From positions 1 to 10,936 of the forward strand of contig CAJWAH010000035.1 of assembly GCA_913020095.1 (NCBI GenBank): a DNA stretch of 10,936 nt, given 5' to 3'. The translations under genes and the position numbers were made by a program. This document shows, piece by piece, positions 6,835 to 10,936 of this stretch (position 1 is the first letter of the stretch; each line of letters starts with the position of its first letter). Under the pieces are notes generated by a model. It made no database searches and was not told where the DNA came from. It was given only the letters and a program-made list of their open reading frames with translations. This DNA is from an uncultured Synechococcus sp. GTDB taxonomy: Bacteria > Cyanobacteriota > Cyanobacteriia > PCC-6307 > Cyanobiaceae.

Positions 6835-6842
6835 AGCGCTGC

Positions 6843-7271
6843 CTAAAGCAAGGGCGGGGCTTCCTGCAGCAGATCCACACCGCGCCACCAGGCCAGACCA
6901 ACCCCGAGCACCAAGCTGAAGCCCAACGCCAGAGCCAGCAGCACCAGGGCGAACCATTCGCCGCCAGAGAGATCGCGCCGCGGTGGTGGATCGGTGTTGG
7001 GGCGCCAGGTGAAGCGTTGCGCCAAGCGCTGCTGATTCAGCTCGGCGGCCTTGAGACTGGCGTCATACAGACGCCGTTTCTGCGGGTCCCCCAACACCAC
7101 CATGGCCTCTTGCAGGGCCTGAAACCGGGCGGCAGCCAAGTCAGGCGGCAGCTCGGTGGTGTCGGGATGAAAGCGCTTACTGAGATTGCGAAAGGCTTGG
7201 CGCACCTGTTCATTGCTGGCCTCCTGGGGCACCTCCAACAGGGCATAGAGGCTGGCGGGAGCAGGGGCCAA
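6843..7271 (-). CDS. J-domain protein with C-terminal membrane anchor
   Basis: 142 residues. A J-domain (about residues 8-71) begins [12 protein letters not shown] and carries the Hsp70-stimulating HPD motif at 35-37, then the typical [21 protein letters not shown] helix III/IV region. A linker rich in Pro and Arg follows, then a single hydrophobic span at about 106-128 near the C-terminus. There is no Gly/Phe region and no zinc-finger domain, so this is a class III (specialised) co-chaperone, probably recruiting DnaK to the membrane. The start is a TTG at 7271. No ATG or GTG exists in frame upstream before the divergent rsmG, and the J-domain begins only eight residues in, so TTG is accepted. 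Cyanobacterial J proteins of this layout are often near DUF3143, which lies further along the same strand here. Confidence 0.88.
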   Translation of the reverse strand: MAPAPASLYALLEVPQEASNEQVRQAFRNLSKRFHPDTTELPPDLAAARFQALQEAMVVLGDPQKRRLYDASLKAAELNQQRLAQRFTWRPNTDPPPRRDLSGGEWFALVLLALALGFSLVLGVGLAWWRGVDLLQEAPPLL

Positions 7272-7314
7272 AGCTGCGGCGGCAGACGCGGCTTGCGATC
7301 CTAGTGATGTTGCG
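7272..7314. promoter_or_regulatory. Short divergent spacer between the J-domain gene and rsmG
   Basis: About 43 bp between two divergent genes, so both promoters probably reach into the opposite coding regions. No Shine-Dalgarno is seen for either gene, and neither has an ATG start. A TAGGAT at 7303-7298 on the minus strand could be a -10 for the J-domain gene, but without a matching -35 it is weak. The only ATG in the region (7307) is out of frame with rsmG and meets TGA at 7325-7327. Confidence 0.35.
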
Positions 7315-8037
7315 CTGTTTGCACTGAGTTCAACTGCACCCTGGGACCAACTGGCCTGGCAGCCCTCCAGCGATCAGCTGCAGCAGTTCAACCGGCTGCA
7401 AGAGCTGCTGCGCGAGTGGAACGGCAAGGTCAACCTCACCCGACTTGTGGAGGGAGAGGACTATTGGATTAGCCAGATTTTTGACAGCCTCTGGCCGCTG
7501 CAGCCCTGGCTGAGCACAGGCGAGCCACTCAAGGTGATCGATGTGGGCACCGGTGGCGGCTTCCCAGGACTGGCGATTGCCATTGCACTACCGCAAGCGC
7601 AGCTCACCCTGGTGGATTCGGTGGGCCGCAAAGTGCAAGCCGTGCAAGCCATGGCCGATGCCTTGGGCCTCGCTGAGCGGGTGCAACTGCGCTGTGAACG
7701 GGCGGAGAAAACGGGGCGAGACCCCCACTGCCGCCGCCAATTCCAACTGGCCGTGGCCCGCGCTGTTGCTGCGGCCCCGGTGGTCGCCGAATACCTGGTG
7801 CCGCTACTAAGCGCTGATGGCACCGCCCTGCTGTACCGGGGCCAGTGGAGCGATGAGGACCAACGCCAATTGCAACGGGCTGCGGCCCAGCTGAACAGCA
7901 GCACCGAAACGATCCAAGTTCAAGAGCTGCCCGCAGAGCGGGGCCTGCGCCATGTGATCCCGCTGCGGCCTCAAGGGGTTTGCCCAAAGCAGTACCCCCG
8001 GGCTGTTGGTGTGCCCGCCAAGCTGCCGTTGGCTTGA
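7315..8037 (+). CDS. rsmG: 16S rRNA (guanine527-N7)-methyltransferase RsmG, start codon uncertain
   Basis: RsmG (GidB) methylates G527 of 16S rRNA using S-adenosylmethionine. Family motifs are clear: [12 protein letters not shown] and [10 protein letters not shown] in the N-terminal part, the SAM-binding [14 protein letters not shown] (7534-7575), [12 protein letters not shown], the ARAVA motif, and [13 protein letters not shown] at the C-terminus. Homology clearly extends upstream to [20 protein letters not shown] (from about 7351), yet the open frame from 7249 has no ATG, GTG or TTG before the GTG at 7447. Starting there would remove the conserved N-terminal helices. CTG at 7315 (or 7324) is used here, giving about 240 residues, a normal length. 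Alternatively one base is missing after the ATG at 7307. No ribosome site helps decide. It converges on the aldo/keto reductase gene with one base between them. Confidence 0.9.
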   Translation: MFALSSTAPWDQLAWQPSSDQLQQFNRLQELLREWNGKVNLTRLVEGEDYWISQIFDSLWPLQPWLSTGEPLKVIDVGTGGGFPGLAIAIALPQAQLTLVDSVGRKVQAVQAMADALGLAERVQLRCERAEKTGRDPHCRRQFQLAVARAVAAAPVVAEYLVPLLSADGTALLYRGQWSDEDQRQLQRAAAQLNSSTETIQVQELPAERGLRHVIPLRPQGVCPKQYPRAVGVPAKLPLA

Positions 8038-8038
8038 G

Positions 8039-9250
8039 CTAAGGGCCCAAGCGCTTGACGGTTTTTTGACCCAAGCGGGCCTTCATTTGCCGCAGAATTC
8101 CTGGAATCTGCTGCTGCCACGGGCTGGCGCTGAGCGCCTCCAACAACTGCGCTTCGCTCACGGCGGCCGGCTCGCTGGGACCTGCCTCAAAGCGGTTGGC
8201 ATTGCGGCCTGGGAACCAATGGCTGCCATTGCCGAGCAAGCCATAGCGGGCCTGGGCAAAGCTCTCGAGATCCCATCCCTGCAGCAGGGTGTGGAGCCAC
8301 AGCAGCACCGGCAGATTGATCTCACCTGGTGTGTTTTGCCAGCTCGGCAACCCCTGCTGCCAGCTCTGCAGCCAGGTCTCGCCGAGGCGCTCAGTGAGTC
8401 CCTGCTGCAGGCGTTCCTCAATCGGGCTCAGCAACTCCGGCGCCTGCTCCAAGAGCTCCAGGGCCTGCAGATGCAAATCCAGATCGCTGGGGCGAGCGGC
8501 ACCAACGCTGATGGTGTGCACGCGCGGGTCGCTGAGGCAAAACAGATCGTTAAACACGATCGGGTGGAGTGGTTCGCACAGCTCCAGCAATCGCGCTGAA
8601 GGGCTGTGCAAATGGCCGCCTTTATCGGTGGGACTGATCAGGAACACCCCCATGTCCCGCTCCCGCGCGGCCGTTAGGGCAGGGCCGTTGTCCTGGCGGA
8701 TGTAATACCAATGCAGGTTGATGTAATCGAAGGCATCGCTAGCGATGGCTTCGAGCAGGAGCTCCAGAGGGCCATGGCTGGAGAAGCCCACATGGCCAAT
8801 GGCCCCGTCGGCCTGCCAGCGGCGCAGCACCTCCATGCAGCCGCCTGGCCGCAAGGTCTGCTCGAGGTGTTCGGGCAGGTTCAGGCCATGAACAGCCAGC
8901 AACTCAACCCGCTCTACGGCGAGCAAGCTGAAGCTGCGCTCTAGCTCGGCTTCAAAGGCGGCTGGATCGTCGCTCGGCGGAATTTTGGTTTGCAGGATGC
9001 GCTTGGGATCGGGGTGGCGGGCCAACGCCGGACCGAGCTGCAGCTCGGATGTGCCGTAGTAGCGAGCGGTTTCCACATGGTGAAAACCAGCCGCCACGGC
9101 CGCCGCCAAGGTGGCCTCCAGATTGCGTTGGCTCTCCGCCTCAATCGCATCGGCTGCCAAATCGCTCCAGCTCTGCTGAAAGCGCATGCCGCCAAGGCTG
9201 AGCACCGGCATCGGCAGCTCCGTGCGGCCGAAACGGCGGGTGGGGATCAT
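8039..9250 (-). CDS. Aldo/keto reductase, COG1453-like, without the C-terminal Fe-S cysteines
   Basis: 403 residues: a TIM-barrel aldo/keto reductase domain (about 1-275) plus a helical C-terminal extension. It begins IPTRRFGRTELPMPVLSLGG. The catalytic set can be traced as Glu60 (usually Asp) and Tyr65 in ETARYYG, Lys89 in LQTKIPPS, and His121 in LAVHGLN. The extension resembles that of Fe-S aldo/keto reductases, which end in a CxxCxxCP ferredoxin motif. Here that place reads PSWQNTPGEINLPVLLWLH and no Cys follows residue 250, so a cluster cannot form there. RYGLLGNGSHWFPGRNANRF is reminiscent of a cyanobacterial subgroup. The ATG overlaps the ferredoxin stop as ATGA (9247-9250), so the two proteins are co-translated and may share electrons. 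Substrate unknown. Confidence 0.9.
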   Translation of the reverse strand: MIPTRRFGRTELPMPVLSLGGMRFQQSWSDLAADAIEAESQRNLEATLAAAVAAGFHHVETARYYGTSELQLGPALARHPDPKRILQTKIPPSDDPAAFEAELERSFSLLAVERVELLAVHGLNLPEHLEQTLRPGGCMEVLRRWQADGAIGHVGFSSHGPLELLLEAIASDAFDYINLHWYYIRQDNGPALTAARERDMGVFLISPTDKGGHLHSPSARLLELCEPLHPIVFNDLFCLSDPRVHTISVGAARPSDLDLHLQALELLEQAPELLSPIEERLQQGLTERLGETWLQSWQQGLPSWQNTPGEINLPVLLWLHTLLQGWDLESFAQARYGLLGNGSHWFPGRNANRFEAGPSEPAAVSEAQLLEALSASPWQQQIPGILRQMKARLGQKTVKRLGP

Positions 9251-9642
9251 GGCCTGGGCAGGGTGCGTTTGGGCCGAACAGCATTGGGTAAGCCCAGGGG
9301 CAGGAGGTCTTGGCCTTCCCTCTGTCGGCGCAAGTCGTCGAGATCTTCAAAGCCAACCCAATGGATGCAATCCACCGGGCAGGTGTCGATCGCCTCTTGG
9401 ATGCGCTCAGTGCTGTCGCCGTCTTGGCGAATCACGCGGGAGCGTCCGTAGTTCGGCTCCACCACGAAGGTGTTGCACGCCACGTGGGCGCAGTAGCGGC
9501 AGCCAATGCAAACGGCTTCATCCACCCACACCGCTTGTTCCCGCAGAGCTCCTCCGAGTAGAGGCTCCATGCCATTAGAAGCAGCCTCTGCCGCTGGGGC
9601 GGGGACTGCGCGAAAAGCCAGTGAAGGATCGAGGCCGCTCAC
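9247..9642 (-). CDS. [4Fe-4S] ferredoxin-type protein
   Basis: 131 residues from a GTG start whose codon overlaps the upstream stop (GTGA, 9639-9642). An internal ATG at 9570 (Met25) would also give a full domain, and residues 1-30 are low-complexity Ala/Pro, so the start is not settled. The cluster-binding region reads CIGCRYC (Cys45, 48, 51) with the fourth ligand Cys88 in DTCPVDCIHW. Extra cysteines are Cys56 and Cys92. Only one complete C-x2-C-x2-C set exists, so a single [4Fe-4S] cluster is expected. The C-terminus (about 100-131) is basic and unstructured. Soluble, probably an electron carrier. The operon partners (Ycf35, aldo/keto reductase) suggest a dedicated donor or acceptor rather than the photosynthetic [2Fe-2S] ferredoxin. 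Confidence 0.92.
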   Translation of the reverse strand: MSGLDPSLAFRAVPAPAAEAASNGMEPLLGGALREQAVWVDEAVCIGCRYCAHVACNTFVVEPNYGRSRVIRQDGDSTERIQEAIDTCPVDCIHWVGFEDLDDLRRQREGQDLLPLGLPNAVRPKRTLPRP

Positions 9643-10031
9643 CCCTGCCAGCGGGTCACCACCAACTCAATGCTGCCGTCAGCCTGTTGGCGTTGTTCAG
9701 CCACCTGATAGCCCTCTTCAGCGCTGCTGCGCAGGATGGACTGCAGCGCATAACGCTGGGTCAGCTGGGCCAGGAAACGCTCCACGGGAACGGTCTGCTT
9801 CCAGAGATCAAGGTCGGTGACCAATTCGTAGTGCTGCTCAGCGCTGTTCCAGCGGAAACCAATATCACCACCCTCGCTTTGCGGGCAGCAGAGATCTGCT
9901 GTCACGGTCTGACCGCGATAACCACGCACAGGCTGCTCACCGGTGCTGGGCTCTTGACCCAGATCCCGCAGTGCGGCCAGCAGCGATTCCCGATCGCGGA
10001 GTTCAGTTTTGACCGTGCTGAAGTGAGACAT
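9639..10031 (-). CDS. ycf35: DUF1257 / Ycf35 family protein
   Basis: 130 residues, the usual family length. The N-terminus MSHFSTVKTELRDRESLLAAL, the central VRGYRGQTVTADL, the strongly conserved DIGFRWNSAEQHYELVTDLD and the VERFLAQLTQRYA segment identify DUF1257. The family is known as Ycf35 because red-algal plastid genomes carry it; its function is unknown. No membrane span; a Cys-Cys pair lies at 48-49. The ATG at 10031 has a weak AGGA upstream. The 5' end overlaps DUF2997 by 29 bp and the 3' end overlaps the ferredoxin start by 4 bp, so expression with both is almost certain. Confidence 0.94.
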   Translation of the reverse strand: MSHFSTVKTELRDRESLLAALRDLGQEPSTGEQPVRGYRGQTVTADLCCPQSEGGDIGFRWNSAEQHYELVTDLDLWKQTVPVERFLAQLTQRYALQSILRSSAEEGYQVAEQRQQADGSIELVVTRWQG

Positions 10032-10224
10032 GGTTGTCCTGCTCTACGGAGGTATTGGCGCTGGCCTGGAAATGCTCAGCCGTCAGCTCGCGTGAGCTGA
10101 CATGTCCCAAACGCTGCTCAATGGAGCTGGTGAGCTCCTGGCAACCGGCGCCTTGAACCCCTTCCACCATCTCTTCCACACGACCGTCGGGCCGAATGCG
10201 GAAGCGAATGCTTTGCAGGGGCAC
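10003..10224 (-). CDS. DUF2997 family protein
   Basis: 73 residues from a GTG start at 10224; no ATG is available in frame upstream. The N-terminal half matches what is known of DUF2997: a beta-hairpin IRFRIRPDGRVEEMVEGVQG, then CQELTSSIEQRLGHVSSRELTAEHF. The last 20 residues or so are polar and variable. Small and soluble, function unknown; one Cys at position 28. It overlaps the Ycf35 start by 29 bp. DUF2997 and DUF1257 are remembered as recurrent neighbours in cyanobacteria, so a joint role is likely. Confidence 0.88.
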   Translation of the reverse strand: MPLQSIRFRIRPDGRVEEMVEGVQGAGCQELTSSIEQRLGHVSSRELTAEHFQASANTSVEQDNHVSLQHGQN

Positions 10225-10280
10225 TGAGAAGCAACCGAGGAGGCCTGATGTTAGCCAAATTCTTCAGATCTCAGCGGAAT
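10225..10280 (-). promoter_or_regulatory. 56-bp spacer between the HEAT-repeat gene and DUF2997
   Basis: The only gap in the minus-strand series from 10936 to 8039. It is AT-richer near 10250-10275. No hairpin followed by a T-run was found, so read-through from the HEAT gene is plausible. No convincing promoter was placed. It could still hold a second start for the DUF2997-Ycf35-ferredoxin-reductase unit. Confidence 0.3.
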
Positions 10281-10936
10281 TCAGGCAATCAGGCCGTCTT
10301 CCACCAAGGCCTGCAACTTGGCCAAGACGTCCCCATCCCCCAGTTGCTCCAGGGCTGAGCGGGCATCTTGGCGAACGCCGAAATCGTTGTCATTCAGCAG
10401 GGTTTGCAGCAAGCCATGCACCAGCTCCTCTTGGGCTGCAGGGGGCAAGACAGGGTGCAATCGGCCCAGTCCCCACGCGCAATTGCTGCGCACTTCCGCC
10501 TGACCATCCACCTGAAGAGCCAGCAGCAACTCACGGGTCACGGTGTCGAGCTGCTGGGGCTGAGCCAAAGCGGTGTCAGCCAAAGAGCCGGCAGCCCAAA
10601 GGCGCACCGCCGCGTTATCAAGGCGCAGGGCATTGAGCAGATCGGGCACCACCTCAGCCTCGGGGTAGTTGCCCAAGGTCCAGGCCAAGGCCTTGCGAAC
10701 AAAGCAGTTGCTATCGAGCCGAAACAGCTGCTGAAGCTGAGGCAACGCCTGGGGATCAGGGTTGCGGCCCAGGGCATAGACCGCACTCATCCGCAGGATG
10801 GGGCAACTGCTGCCGAGCAGGGGCCTCAGCAAAGGCTGGCTGCGGGGATCGCGATGCTCACAAAACACCTTGAGCCCCTGAAGCTGCTCCTCTTGGTTGC
10901 CCTGCAGCTGACGCAAGGCGTCTTGCAAAAGTGCTT
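10281..10936 (-). CDS. HEAT-repeat protein (partial, N-terminus beyond right edge)
   Basis: About 218 residues are visible and the frame stays open to the window edge; the TTG at 10928 is probably internal. At least five HEAT-like helical repeats can be read, marked by SAVYALGRNPD, KALAWTLGNYPEAEVVPDLL, LWAAGSLADT, SNCAWGLGRLHP and QDARSALEQLGD. The ALG/A-x2-LG pattern is that of the PBS-lyase-like HEAT repeats seen in CpcE, CpcF and NblB of cyanobacteria, which bind phycobiliproteins. That does not prove a bilin role; the protein may simply be a scaffold. No membrane span. It is read in the same direction as the DUF2997-Ycf35 unit, 56 bp upstream of it. Confidence 0.85.
   Translation of the reverse strand, partial: ALLQDALRQLQGNQEEQLQGLKVFCEHRDPRSQPLLRPLLGSSCPILRMSAVYALGRNPDPQALPQLQQLFRLDSNCFVRKALAWTLGNYPEAEVVPDLLNALRLDNAAVRLWAAGSLADTALAQPQQLDTVTRELLLALQVDGQAEVRSNCAWGLGRLHPVLPPAAQEELVHGLLQTLLNDNDFGVRQDARSALEQLGDGDVLAKLQALVEDGLIA

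Noticed and set aside
7447..8037. rsmG starting at GTG 7447
   Set aside because: This would delete the conserved N-terminal helices and the NLT motif just upstream, leaving an incomplete methyltransferase.
8041..8066. Possible rho-independent terminator after rsmG (GGGCCC, CAAGCGCTTG, then six T)
   Set aside because: The palindromes have no room for a loop and no stable stem precedes the T-run, which encodes Lys-Thr near the end of the convergent reductase.

Overview
The window reads as a chromosomal stretch of a GC-rich picocyanobacterium of the Synechococcus/Cyanobium kind. This rests on gene content: a cyanobacterial-style alternative terminal oxidase operon, Ycf35 (DUF1257), DUF2997, DUF3143, a membrane-anchored J-domain protein and an RsmG of the usual family type. 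Gene packing is very tight, with many 4-bp stop/start overlaps. No tRNA, rRNA, IS element, CRISPR array or phage gene was seen.

Bases 1-2963 (minus strand) hold the 5' part of a respiratory operon. Two DUF2231 membrane proteins are followed by oxidase subunit II and subunit I, which runs off the left edge. Subunit II has lost every CuA ligand but one. This fits the alternative respiratory terminal oxidase (ARTO, ctaCII/ctaDII) type, thought to oxidise quinol rather than cytochrome c or plastocyanin. Subunit I has the type A2 proton-channel signature. Bases 3040-5740 (plus strand) hold fumC and bioA, overlapping by 8 bp.

Bases 5737-7271 hold small genes. A DUF3143 protein and a J-domain membrane protein lie on the minus strand. 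Between them is an islet of three unrecognised small genes: a 57-residue protein with its own promoter and ribosome site, and a plus-strand pair (one single-helix membrane protein, one soluble) joined by an ATGA overlap.

rsmG (plus strand) diverges from the J-domain gene. It has no ATG, GTG or TTG that would include its conserved N-terminus, so it has either a rare CTG start or a one-base lesion.

Bases 8039-10936 (minus strand) form a compact unit read in the order HEAT-repeat protein, DUF2997, Ycf35/DUF1257, [4Fe-4S] ferredoxin, aldo/keto reductase. The last four are linked by overlaps, suggesting a co-expressed redox module of unknown function.

The two best candidates for something undescribed are the pair of histidine-patterned DUF2231 proteins tied to a CuA-less oxidase, and the HEAT/DUF2997/Ycf35/ferredoxin/reductase operon.
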